Positions 11,645 to 20,611 are shown, counted from the first letter of the stretch. The stretch: 64,000 nucleotides of DNA from Flavobacteriales bacterium (GCA_013204105.1 JABMOM010000020.1:186001-250000); one strand, 5' to 3'. Notes: a model not told the origin generated them from the letters alone. A program made the numbers and translations.

Positions 11645-12820
11645 ATGAGAAAGGTCGTAGCACTTGCGCTATTGATGGTAACTGGAAGCGTGGTATTCGC
11701 GCAAGGAGCGAAGGTCTTGAATGCGTACAACTACCTGAATGATGGCGAGTTGTTGAAAGCAAAAGAGCAAATCGAACCTGCGACCGAGCACGAGAAGACA
11801 ATGAATGACGGTAAAACTTGGTATTACCGCGGTCAGATCTTCGAACAGCTTTATTTTTCGGACGATCCCAAGTTTACAGATCAGAAGGAGGGAAGCTTGG
11901 TGGAAGCGGTCAAGTCTTTTGAAAAAGCGATCGAGCTGGGTAGTAAGCGCATCAATATGAACGATGTACAAGACAGGTACACTCGATTAGGAGCGTTTTG
12001 TTATCAAGAAGGAGTAAATTCTTTCAATGCCAACAAGTACGAGGAAGCATTGAACTTTTTTCTGACTTGCAATAGCGTAAGAGAAGGGAATGGAGCGGTG
12101 GATTCTGGTGCGATATACAGTGCGGCTGTTGCTGCCTTAAACGGGAAGATCTACGACAAGGCTGAGGAGAATTTCCGAAAATCGATCGCGATGGATTACC
12201 AAGTTGAAGACAGCTACATCAACTTGGCTAATATGTTCAAAGAGATGAACGCATCTGAAAAGTACAAGGCCACACTCGCTGAAGCACGTAAAGTCTTGCC
12301 GAATAGCCAGGAAATCATCACCGCTGAGATTAATATTTATTTGGAATCGAAAGAGTACGACAAGGCCTTGGCCAACCTAGATCTTGCGATTAAAAACGAT
12401 CCTTCCAACTCGCTCCTTTATTTTGTTCGCGGTAATATTTACGACAGTAAGCAGGCCAGTATGATGACGGGAGAGAAGATGGAGGCATCCAACGAGACCT
12501 TCGAAAAGGCGGAGCGAGATTACCTCAAGGCCTTGGAGATAAAACCAGATTATTTCGATGCAGCTTACAGCGTTGGTGCATTGTATTATAACCGTGGTGC
12601 TGAAATGCTGAACAGAGCCAACCTTATTTCAGATGACGCGGCATACAGAAAGGCCAAGGAAATAGCTGAGGGACAGCTGAATGAAGCGCTCCCATTCTTG
12701 GAAAAAGCGCACGAACTCAACCCTGAAGATGTTAGTACAATGACTTCCTTGAAGGCGATGTATGGGCGTACCAATCAAGTTGATAAGTACAATGAAATGG
12801 ACGAAAAGCTGAAAAACTGA
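11645..12820 (+). CDS. TPR-repeat periplasmic protein
   Basis: 391 aa with signal peptide and several TPR motifs. Confidence 0.8.
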   Translation: MRKVVALALLMVTGSVVFAQGAKVLNAYNYLNDGELLKAKEQIEPATEHEKTMNDGKTWYYRGQIFEQLYFSDDPKFTDQKEGSLVEAVKSFEKAIELGSKRINMNDVQDRYTRLGAFCYQEGVNSFNANKYEEALNFFLTCNSVREGNGAVDSGAIYSAAVAALNGKIYDKAEENFRKSIAMDYQVEDSYINLANMFKEMNASEKYKATLAEARKVLPNSQEIITAEINIYLESKEYDKALANLDLAIKNDPSNSLLYFVRGNIYDSKQASMMTGEKMEASNETFEKAERDYLKALEIKPDYFDAAYSVGALYYNRGAEMLNRANLISDDAAYRKAKEIAEGQLNEALPFLEKAHELNPEDVSTMTSLKAMYGRTNQVDKYNEMDEKLKN

Positions 12821-12840
12821 TCCTTCATCAACGATGAATT

Positions 12841-12868
12841 AAAGCCTCGACTTGGTCGGGGCTTTTTA
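12841..12868 (+). terminator. rho-independent terminator
   Basis: AAGCCTCGACttgGTCGGGGCTTTTTATT stem-loop with T-tract. Confidence 0.7.
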
Positions 12869-12894
12869 TTGTGCTTAACTTTGATAGGAACCTC

Positions 12895-13386
12895 ATGCAT
12901 TTTAAGCTAGTACATATCGTTGCCACCTTGGCGTTGTTCTTTGCAGCCTCATGCAATAATCCCTGCCGCAAGCTAGATTGTCAAAATGAGGGATTTTGCA
13001 ATGATGGCGAGTGCATTTGCCAGAAGTGGTTCGCAGGAGAAGAGTGCGAATTGAAGTTCAATCGAAACTACACCGGTACATATTACGGAATCTATGAAGT
13101 TGAAAACGGGGTGCAACTGAGAACTTCAGATAGTTTACACCTCAAGGCTGGCGACCTTCCCAATGAATTGATTACTGAAAAAGGCCTCTCACTTCATTTT
13201 GAGTCGGACACCACCTTGCTCATTCCAGAACAAACCTCTAGCACTTCGACCAATTCTTTCGAATATCAAGGAAGTGGAGTCTACAGAGCCGATTACATTT
13301 TGATCGAGTATACCGAACGAAACTCAGAAACGGGCGTCGAGCATCAAGTAAGATTTGAAGGCGTCCGGATTCGGAAGGATAACTAA
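12895..13386 (+). CDS. lipoprotein with EGF-like domain
   Basis: FAASC lipobox; CRKLDCQNEGFCNDGECICQKWFAGEECE. Confidence 0.65.
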   Translation: MHFKLVHIVATLALFFAASCNNPCRKLDCQNEGFCNDGECICQKWFAGEECELKFNRNYTGTYYGIYEVENGVQLRTSDSLHLKAGDLPNELITEKGLSLHFESDTTLLIPEQTSSTSTNSFEYQGSGVYRADYILIEYTERNSETGVEHQVRFEGVRIRKDN

Positions 13387-13422
13387 GCTTCGCTGCGCAC
13401 ACGCAGCAAAAGACGATAGATA

Positions 13423-13833
13423 TTATTCGACAAACTTTCGAATCCATGTCATTGCCCGTTCCTCATTATCAAACGCTTTGAGTGGTATAGGAGCGCTATG
13501 GACGCGGCTTGCTTCTCGGGCAATTATCTGATGTTCTAGCTTGTCGATCAAGATGGCTGCGGCAGAAAATTTAGGCACATCGTCCTGATTTGAAGTCGCC
13601 ATAATTGCATGAATCGTAATGTCCTTCATCTTGCGGATGTCCATGAGAAAAGGCAGTGGAAAGGTAATTGGCAGGGTATTCCTGACTTCGCTATTTTGGA
13701 TTACGTCCTCCATTGTCATGGTCACATCAGCTTTTAGTCGTGATATGAGAATGCCGTCTTCCAGGAAATATTCAGTGGAGTTTGTTTCAGCTAAGCGCAT
13801 AATGGTAGGTCTGTGGTTGTCTGTGTCTTGCAA
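13423..13833 (-). CDS. STAS/SpoIIAA-like hypothetical protein
   Basis: about 125-136 aa; fold pattern resembling small STAS-like proteins (EDGILISRLKADVTMTMEDVIQ...PFLMDIRKMKDIT...AAAILIDKLEHQIIA). Confidence 0.45.
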   Translation of the reverse strand: MQDTDNHRPTIMRLAETNSTEYFLEDGILISRLKADVTMTMEDVIQNSEVRNTLPITFPLPFLMDIRKMKDITIHAIMATSNQDDVPKFSAAAILIDKLEHQIIAREASRVHSAPIPLKAFDNEERAMTWIRKFVE

Positions 13834-13888
13834 TTTAAAGAAATAGGAGTGGACCAGCGTAATTTACCTACTTAACATAATATACATT

Positions 13889-14023
13889 ATGATCGAACGA
13901 ATAGTTAGGTGGTTTGCAGACTTACCTTACTGGGTTAAGGTAGTAACGCTTCTATTATTTGGCTATACCATTGGATTAGTGTCTCGTGCTTTGGAAATAA
14001 CCTACCTATTACAGCACCAATGA
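13889..14023 (+). CDS. possible 44-aa single-TM peptide (below ORF-track cutoff)
   Basis: MIERIVRWFADLPYWVKVVTLLLFGYTIGLVSRALEITYLLQHQ*; antisense to the 3' end of 13935..14183. Confidence 0.25.
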   Translation: MIERIVRWFADLPYWVKVVTLLLFGYTIGLVSRALEITYLLQHQ

Positions 14024-14183
14024 TGACTATAAATAGCCCGTTCCAAAATGTTAGCTTGTAGCCTTTAATGCCACGAGTATAGTATTCATCTTGTAGGTTT
14101 TCTCTATCGTACTTTCGCGCATTCTTTTTAGCCCCGTCTGCAATCATGCGATGCAACCCATCCTCAATATCCTCTTTAGTCAT
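13935..14183 (-). CDS. small hypothetical protein with C-terminal TM segment
   Basis: 82 aa; hydrophobic NGLFIVIIGAVIGRLF. Confidence 0.4.
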   Translation of the reverse strand: MTKEDIEDGLHRMIADGAKKNARKYDRENLQDEYYTRGIKGYKLTFWNGLFIVIIGAVIGRLFPKHETLIQWYSQIIEALLP

Positions 14184-14270
14184 AGCTATTCACATCGAGT
14201 CATAATGGAGTGTTATGCAAAATAGTTCACTTGCAGTAAAAATCTTTAGTAGACAAGAGTCTACCGATTT

Positions 14271-14373
14271 TTAATACAAGACGATTGAGGGCTTCAAAAG
14301 GTTGCTTAACGGCTAGGCGCATTAAAATGCTTTGCTAGCCTACAACCTTTTGAAGCCCTCAATCTTGAACTAA
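14271..14373. repeat. long inverted-repeat/hairpin element (MITE-like or structured RNA)
   Basis: perfect 22-bp arms GATTGAGGGCTTCAAAAGGTTG (14283-14304) and CAACCTTTTGAAGCCCTCAATC (14343-14364); inner GGCTAG/CTAGCC stem; imperfect outward extension. Confidence 0.85.
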
Positions 14374-14458
14374 GTTACATAACATAACATTATGAGTTTA
14401 ATACGTATCCAAGGGTATAGATCGATGTGCACCATTGCAACAAGCAAATAATCGTGCG

Positions 14459-15490
14459 TCAGAGTCTAACCCCAATAACACAAACATCATCCACCTGTTC
14501 AAGATCTCCTCTCCATGCTTCAAAATGCTCTTCCAACCGCACGCACTGCTCGTGCATATCATAAGATTGCAAGGAAAGCAAAAGATGTTTGAAAGGTTTG
14601 TATTTGAATTTCTTACCCCGTTCACCTCCAAATTGATCGGCATAACCATCGGTGAATGCGTAGAACGTTTCTCCCGATTCTAATGTCAAACGATGATTTG
14701 TGAATGCCTTGGACTCGGCATACATGCCAATCGGCTGTTTGTCGGCTTTAATCTCATGTAGGAAAAATCCCTCTTCATGCAATACCGCATTGCTCGAATC
14801 ACCATTGGCCAGAGAGATCGTCTCTCTTTTGCCTATCACCCATAAGGGATTATGAGCGCCTGCAAACTCTATAATAGTGTTTCCATCTTCTTGCTGTGAC
14901 TCAATTGAAAAGAGCGCGATGTCCATTCCGTCCTTAATGGTGTCATGGACCGAATTCCCAGACAGCTTGTTGTGTTCAAAGCGGGACACGACTAATTCAA
15001 GCGTTTTATCCAGCACATCAGCAGGAGTTATGCGATTAAATTCACGCACAGAGCGCTCAAGTGCTGTGCTACAAACCACGCTTACCATTGCACCAGGAAC
15101 ACCATGACCCGTGCAATCAGCTGCAGCGAATAAGATCTTGGATTGTTCTGGCAGTGTTTCAAACCAATAAAAATCACCCGCTACTATATCTTTCGGCTTG
15201 TACAACACAAAAGAATCTTTCAGGTATGAATTGATTATTTCATCGGTTGGAAGAATGGCCGACTGAATTCGTTTCGCATACGTAATGCTCGACAGGATTT
15301 CTTCGCTTTTGTGCTGTATGATATCTTTTTGATTCCTGATTTCCACCGTTCGCCGATCCACTTCGCGTTCTAGTAATCGCTTCTCAAATAATAGGCGTTT
15401 CGTTCTGTACCTGATAAACGCTGTCATACCGCCAGCAAATACTAACACCATAAACGTATAGAACCACCATTGCATCCAAAATGGTTTCAA
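14459..15490 (-). CDS. SpoIIE-family PP2C-type phosphatase, C-terminal portion of a sensor protein (apparently frameshifted)
   Basis: TM + coiled coil + SpoIIE motifs (FAAADCTGHGVPGAMVSV...YAFTDGYADQFGG); TTG start overlaps the stop of the upstream ORF. Confidence 0.8.
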   Translation of the reverse strand: MKPFWMQWWFYTFMVLVFAGGMTAFIRYRTKRLLFEKRLLEREVDRRTVEIRNQKDIIQHKSEEILSSITYAKRIQSAILPTDEIINSYLKDSFVLYKPKDIVAGDFYWFETLPEQSKILFAAADCTGHGVPGAMVSVVCSTALERSVREFNRITPADVLDKTLELVVSRFEHNKLSGNSVHDTIKDGMDIALFSIESQQEDGNTIIEFAGAHNPLWVIGKRETISLANGDSSNAVLHEEGFFLHEIKADKQPIGMYAESKAFTNHRLTLESGETFYAFTDGYADQFGGERGKKFKYKPFKHLLLSLQSYDMHEQCVRLEEHFEAWRGDLEQVDDVCVIGVRL

Positions 15491-17694
15491 AATAGTGAAG
15501 GAGTACGAAGAATTGGAGGGTAAAGACCATCCCCATTTTCATTGGAAGCGCGCACATAAAAGGTGTAATGCCCTGGAGGCAGGCTCGAATAAGTGGCTAC
15601 CCTACCCTCCGTTTCGAAAGACCATTGTTTATCAAATCCCTCTAGCATGTACTGGTAACGGATCATATCCGGGTCCTTCATCCATATAGCGAGGAAATCG
15701 AAAATGAAATGGCTCTCACTAAAGTTGTAGTCGTACTTCGGGATGAGCTCCCTTGGCTCATACTGCACTCGGAGATTCGTGATCGACACGTTAGGCGTTA
15801 AGGATTCATGGCGTTCCTGATCAAGCTTGACCTTGACAGCACCGTTGATAGACCCCACCCACACTTCATCTCCATGCATTGCGTGCAAGGCATTTAGATT
15901 AGGTTCAAACGAGAAACCTTCTTTCTCAATGGTGAATGGCTTAAATGACTTGGAGCCCAACGCCAAATAGTCCAATCCCAGCCCGTGCATTGCGACGATT
16001 CCACCAGAATAAGATGATTCAAGGCCAAGTATTTCTGAACTGCGAAGGCCCATCTCCTCGCCTACTTGACTTAAGATTCCCTCATCCAATCTAAATAATC
16101 CCTTTTTTTCAGTGGCGAACCAAACATCACCATTCCCTGCGTGGGTTATGGAATATACAGTAGCATCCGATAATTCCTCTACCATCGAGGGAATCCAGTA
16201 TCCTTCATGACAATCGTAAATGCCTACCCCACCTCCATCTGACCCTATCCACAATCTTTGCTCATCATCAATGCTGAGGCAATAGATATAATTACTGGCC
16301 AAGCCTTTCGTTTCTTCTATTTGGACGGCTCGTCCTCCTTCTAGCTTGAAAACCCCATCTCCAAGCGTAGCCAACCATATTCTCCCCTTTAAATCCTCCG
16401 CAATGTCCATTACGTTTGGGTTGAATAGGCCTTCCTTTTCACCTATCTTTTCGATTCCTCTTTCTCCCTGATAGGTAAACAATCCACTCCCAAGAGAACC
16501 CATATAGATGGTGCCATCTGAGGCTTCAAAAAGCGAAACAATTTGCAAAGACTTGTCCTTATCATTTTGCAAGATCAATTCAATGATTTCCGCGCCGGTT
16601 TGATTGTGTGAATACTTCACAACGCCAGCTTCACTTGCTAACCAGAGGTTTCGAGCCTGATCCACTAACACGTCATAGATATTGAGCCCTATTACCCCTT
16701 CGTTTGATAATAAATATTCAATTCCAGAGCCTTTGTACAATGTCAAGCCTTTCCGCGTTCCGATCCAAACGTTGTGCTCTGCATCTGCAAAAACCGCATT
16801 CGTGCGGTTGGAAGTAATACCGTTGATCTCCGAATAACTGCGCCAATTCAATCCGTTGACCGACTCTGAAAGCGTAATAACCCCAGCATCTTTGGTAGCT
16901 ACCCACAGTAGACCATCTTTACTACAGCACATGTCCTCGATCACCCCATGTTGCCATGGGTGTTCAGCGTTGAATTCAATCCTAAATTCATAGGACCGCG
17001 TATCCAAGAAACTCACGCCGTAATCATACATGCCAACGGCAATTGTATGATCATCCCACACCGCTAATGACTGCACAATATTGTCAGGAAGGCCATTTCG
17101 CATACTGTGCACTACACAGGCTAAACTGACCAAGTCCAATTCTGCGATTCCTCCATCCGTCCCTACCCACAGGCGGTTGTCATGAAAGATCACATCATAG
17201 GTGTAATCATCGGGTAAACCATCTTCTACTTGAATCTGGATCAATGTATCAGGCCTTACAATGAATATTCCTTGTCCATAGGTAGCGATTGCCATCATAT
17301 CACCGAGCACGGCGATGGAATTGACGCGCGCATCCAGCGCATTGGTGATCCTATCGTTGACGATGGCAGAAGATTGATTCACTTGAAAAACAAGGCCTTC
17401 GCTTGTTCCAACCCATATATGTCCATTCGCGTTCGTGAGGGCAGTAATTTCTACCTCATTGACCGAATCATTGAGTTGTACAAGCTGAAATTCCACCCCG
17501 TTATAATGGTAGAGGCCTTTTTTGGTGCCGAAGTAAAGGTGATTGATGTCGTCTTGGGCGATTGACAATACCTGTGGAATGTCTTTGGAATTACCAAGGT
17601 CGAAGGATTTGAAATCAGGTGACTGAGCGATGGCAGGACCAAGTCCGAGGAATAGTCCACATAGAACGCATAAAAGTCGACGCATTCGAATCAA
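15487..17694 (-). CDS. two-component-regulator-type beta-propeller sensor (N-terminal portion of SpoIIE sensor phosphatase)
   Basis: signal peptide; many Reg_prop-like repeats (GxIWVGTSEGL...); Y_Y_Y-like domain at the C-terminus. Confidence 0.8.
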   Translation of the reverse strand: MIRMRRLLCVLCGLFLGLGPAIAQSPDFKSFDLGNSKDIPQVLSIAQDDINHLYFGTKKGLYHYNGVEFQLVQLNDSVNEVEITALTNANGHIWVGTSEGLVFQVNQSSAIVNDRITNALDARVNSIAVLGDMMAIATYGQGIFIVRPDTLIQIQVEDGLPDDYTYDVIFHDNRLWVGTDGGIAELDLVSLACVVHSMRNGLPDNIVQSLAVWDDHTIAVGMYDYGVSFLDTRSYEFRIEFNAEHPWQHGVIEDMCCSKDGLLWVATKDAGVITLSESVNGLNWRSYSEINGITSNRTNAVFADAEHNVWIGTRKGLTLYKGSGIEYLLSNEGVIGLNIYDVLVDQARNLWLASEAGVVKYSHNQTGAEIIELILQNDKDKSLQIVSLFEASDGTIYMGSLGSGLFTYQGERGIEKIGEKEGLFNPNVMDIAEDLKGRIWLATLGDGVFKLEGGRAVQIEETKGLASNYIYCLSIDDEQRLWIGSDGGGVGIYDCHEGYWIPSMVEELSDATVYSITHAGNGDVWFATEKKGLFRLDEGILSQVGEEMGLRSSEILGLESSYSGGIVAMHGLGLDYLALGSKSFKPFTIEKEGFSFEPNLNALHAMHGDEVWVGSINGAVKVKLDQERHESLTPNVSITNLRVQYEPRELIPKYDYNFSESHFIFDFLAIWMKDPDMIRYQYMLEGFDKQWSFETEGRVATYSSLPPGHYTFYVRASNENGDGLYPPILRTPSLF

Positions 17695-18248
17695 GAATTT
17701 GGTTTAAGTTCAGCCTTGAGCTCAACCTGGATTACTTCTGCAATCTTTTGGGCCACTACGCGTGGAATAGTGATGTTAAAATCTTCGAGTGGAACTTCAA
17801 ACGAAGAGCGCACCGTGATCATCGATGATTCTACCTTTATTGTCCCTGAAATAATCCTTTCTTTTTCTTCACCGTGAATACTCAAAATTCCTTTCGCCCT
17901 AACTTTGTAAGTTCCTGGTAAAGAAAGGTCTACATCCTCAATGATTTTTCCTTCGAACGTAGCTTGAGGGTACTGGTTAGATTCCATGTAGTTCTCATCG
18001 AAGTGTTCATGCTGCAAAGGGCTGTTGAACCCTTCAAAAGCGGTAATGGGAACGCGCAAGGCGATCACATTTTCTGCTACATTCAGAACGACTTTCACCC
18101 GATTATTTTCCGCCTCAATAGTTTCCAGTGGGGCTTCCGAGACAAACTTGACCCATGCAGTCTGTGTCATGTAGACATCTGACACGGTTATAAACGACGT
18201 TAGAATACACAACATAAATAGCGTAATCAAACTGACTTTGAATCTCAT
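17691..18248 (-). CDS. YceI-like domain protein
   Basis: 185 aa; HFDENYMESNQYPQATFEGKI ... GTYKVRAKGILSIHGEEKERII. Confidence 0.8.
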   Translation of the reverse strand: MRFKVSLITLFMLCILTSFITVSDVYMTQTAWVKFVSEAPLETIEAENNRVKVVLNVAENVIALRVPITAFEGFNSPLQHEHFDENYMESNQYPQATFEGKIIEDVDLSLPGTYKVRAKGILSIHGEEKERIISGTIKVESSMITVRSSFEVPLEDFNITIPRVVAQKIAEVIQVELKAELKPNS

Positions 18249-18453
18249 CTGGATGGGAAATTAGAATTCAAAAATAAGCGTATCATCAAATTAACGCCGA
18301 TGGATTAAGAATAGATCTTCTGCGTCACGCAACTCATGTGGCTTGGAATCGATATGCATTAATGCATGAAGTAGTATTCGTGTCTATTAATCACAGATCT
18401 ATCACTAGGCTAAACAGGCTGATGGCTTTTCTATCGGTTAAATTCGTAATCCC

Positions 18454-19572
18454 ATGAAACACATTATTCAATCATTCAGCCTCTTGCTTCTTTTTTCTTC
18501 TTCCCTGCGCCTGGGTGCTCAAGAAACATTTATCTATGTTTCCGACGCTGGGAATTGGAACAATCCTCCTTGGCAAATACTGAAATACGACATCGAAGGA
18601 AATTTTGAAGGCGTATTCATCGATCAGGAAATGGCGTGGCCACAGGACATTCTCTTTTTGGATTCGACTGTATTGATCTCAAACCTCAACAGTGGAAAGA
18701 TAAATGCGCATGACATTTATTCCGGGGACTTTATCGAATCATTCGCCACAGACATAGCTGGGCCAACCCGGATGAAGATTGGAAGCGACAGTCTTTTGTA
18801 CGTGCTCCAATGGTCCGGAGACGGCAAGGTAAAACGCTACGACCAAGAAGGAAACTTCGTCGATGACTTCACTAGTATCGGTATCAACCAAGGCATTGGC
18901 CTGGATTGGGATGCGCAAGGAAATCTCTACGTATCGTCGTACGGTCAAGACCACGTGCAGCGTTTTGATACCAATGGTGTGTGGATAGACACCTTCATTG
19001 ATAGTGCGTTGGTTGGGCCGACCAATATTTGGTTTGCCGAAGATGGGACGCTCTTTGTTTCTGACTACGACGGCGGATCTATTCAGCATTTTGACGCGAA
19101 TGGAGCATTCCTTTCCTCTCACATTGGTGGGCTCAATCAAGCTGAGGGAGTGGATTTTATGGAGAATGGTGATCTCCTCATTGGAAACGGAGGCACAGGA
19201 GCTGTTAAGCAATTTTCCGCTGACGGCACTTTCATCGGTGACCTTATCCCCTCGTCGTTAGGAGGTCTTCTTCGTCCAAATGCTGTCGTTTTGCACGACG
19301 AGCACATCGACACCCTCCTTCATACATTACCCTTAGCTAAACCAAGTGCAAGAATTTTCCCAACCAATGGTAACCAGTTCTCTATTGATGGAAGGCATCA
19401 GTACATTGAACGAATCCAGGTGTGGGATGCCAATGGAAAACTCTTTGAGGAACACACCTCCCCCTCTTCCGCAATAGTCTGGAATGCCCAAGAAGCCACG
19501 ACAGGCGTGTACTTCATCGTCATTGAAATGGCAGACGGAGAAGTCATACGTCATCGGGTTCTGCGTGAATGA
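18454..19572 (+). CDS. secreted NHL/SMP-30-like beta-propeller protein with T9SS type A C-terminal sorting domain
   Basis: signal peptide; repeated FDANGAF-type units; C-terminal ...TTGVYFIVIEMADGEVIRHRVLRE. Confidence 0.75.
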   Translation: MKHIIQSFSLLLLFSSSLRLGAQETFIYVSDAGNWNNPPWQILKYDIEGNFEGVFIDQEMAWPQDILFLDSTVLISNLNSGKINAHDIYSGDFIESFATDIAGPTRMKIGSDSLLYVLQWSGDGKVKRYDQEGNFVDDFTSIGINQGIGLDWDAQGNLYVSSYGQDHVQRFDTNGVWIDTFIDSALVGPTNIWFAEDGTLFVSDYDGGSIQHFDANGAFLSSHIGGLNQAEGVDFMENGDLLIGNGGTGAVKQFSADGTFIGDLIPSSLGGLLRPNAVVLHDEHIDTLLHTLPLAKPSARIFPTNGNQFSIDGRHQYIERIQVWDANGKLFEEHTSPSSAIVWNAQEATTGVYFIVIEMADGEVIRHRVLRE

Positions 19573-19583
19573 GAGAGATTTAG

Positions 19584-19943
19584 TTACACGAGCGTCAATC
19601 GAAGCTTGCCAAAGAATTTATCTAGAAGCAATAACCCAGACAGAATAAAGAGGCCGATGGCGTAAAGCGGTGAATTAAAAGCCTTTAGAGTCGCGGAGTG
19701 CAACAAATTATTCAAAGCCTCATAAGGCGATGCCTGGTCAGCTGCCATCAATAAAGCTAAACACGCGAGCACTACTACTACTCCTATGCCAATTACCTCT
19801 GGGGTAGTAAATCGAGGCGTTTTCGCGACGACTTTGGATTCTGCCTCTATTTGGGTCATGACATTATCGACAAACCTTGCGCTAGGAGTTTCGGTTGGCA
19901 AAGCAGCCTTGATCATTTCATCGATATTTCTTTCCTTTTTCAT
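19584..19943 (-). CDS. membrane protein, candidate anti-sigma factor
   Basis: 119 aa; two TM segments; starts 12 nt after the ECF sigma stop. Confidence 0.5.
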   Translation of the reverse strand: MKKERNIDEMIKAALPTETPSARFVDNVMTQIEAESKVVAKTPRFTTPEVIGIGVVVVLACLALLMAADQASPYEALNNLLHSATLKAFNSPLYAIGLFILSGLLLLDKFFGKLRLTLV

Positions 19944-19954
19944 TGCTACAAAGC

Positions 19955-20512
19955 TTATGGTTGTTGCGTAAACGCGCCAACTGATTCTTGAATTTGTTTG
20001 CGGGTGCGAAAGAGCCTCACTTTCACGTTGCTCTCGCTCTCCCCTGTTATTTCACTGATCTCTTTCACCGATAGATCTTGTTGGTAATACATACCTAATA
20101 AAAGTTGAGCCTCTGTCTTCAATCCTTTTACCGCAGTTTCCAGCAATTGCATTTGCTCTTCCTCTATATCTACATCACCTCCAAAAAGGAACGCTCCATC
20201 TTCAACGCTTGCATGTGTTTCTTCCAATTCTTCAAACTGGAAGCGTTTTTTACGCGTGTTTGTCACCGCTTCGTTATAGGCGATGCGATAAAGCCAGGTG
20301 GAGAATTTTGAGGTCCCTTTAAATTTTCGCAAAGAACGGAAGGCCTTTAGGAACACATCCTGCGCAATCTCTTCGGCCAATTCACGCTGCTGCACAATGC
20401 GAATGACCAAATTGAACACATTCATGTGATGCATTTCAACCAGCGTCCTAAAGGCTCGGTGATCGCCTTCAAGCGTTTGTTTGATCAAGTTTGGCTCAGC
20501 TGTGCTTTCCAT
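19955..20512 (-). CDS. ECF-type RNA polymerase sigma factor
   Basis: sigma-70 region 2 (EIAQDVFLKAFRSLRKFKGTSKFSTWLYRIAYNEA) and region 4 (LSVKEISEITGESESNVKVRLFRTRKQI). Confidence 0.93.
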   Translation of the reverse strand: MESTAEPNLIKQTLEGDHRAFRTLVEMHHMNVFNLVIRIVQQRELAEEIAQDVFLKAFRSLRKFKGTSKFSTWLYRIAYNEAVTNTRKKRFQFEELEETHASVEDGAFLFGGDVDIEEEQMQLLETAVKGLKTEAQLLLGMYYQQDLSVKEISEITGESESNVKVRLFRTRKQIQESVGAFTQQP

Positions 20513-20517
20513 GCATT

Positions 20518-20611
20518 CTTTTGACGCGACATCTTAACATCGGTTACATCGAAAGATAGAAAACTATTTATAATGTGGTTTGTAACCGATTGGACAAGGC
20601 TGCGTCAAAAG
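20518..20611. promoter_or_regulatory. symmetric divergent ECF-sigma-like promoter pair
   Basis: TGTAACCGAT (20581-20590) + GCGTCAAAAG (20602-20611) on +, and the exact mirror on - (20548-20539 and 20527-20518); shared centre 20564.5. Confidence 0.7.

Noticed and set aside
13392-13407. GCTGCG-caca-CGCAGC hairpin between convergent genes
   Set aside because: Stem is only 6 bp and lacks a T-tract; too weak to call a terminator
14271-14373. Integron attC site interpretation of the hairpin
   Set aside because: GCTTAAC fits RYYYAAC, but no GTTRRRY partner is found in the right place and no integrase or cassette array is present; perfect long arms are also unlike attC
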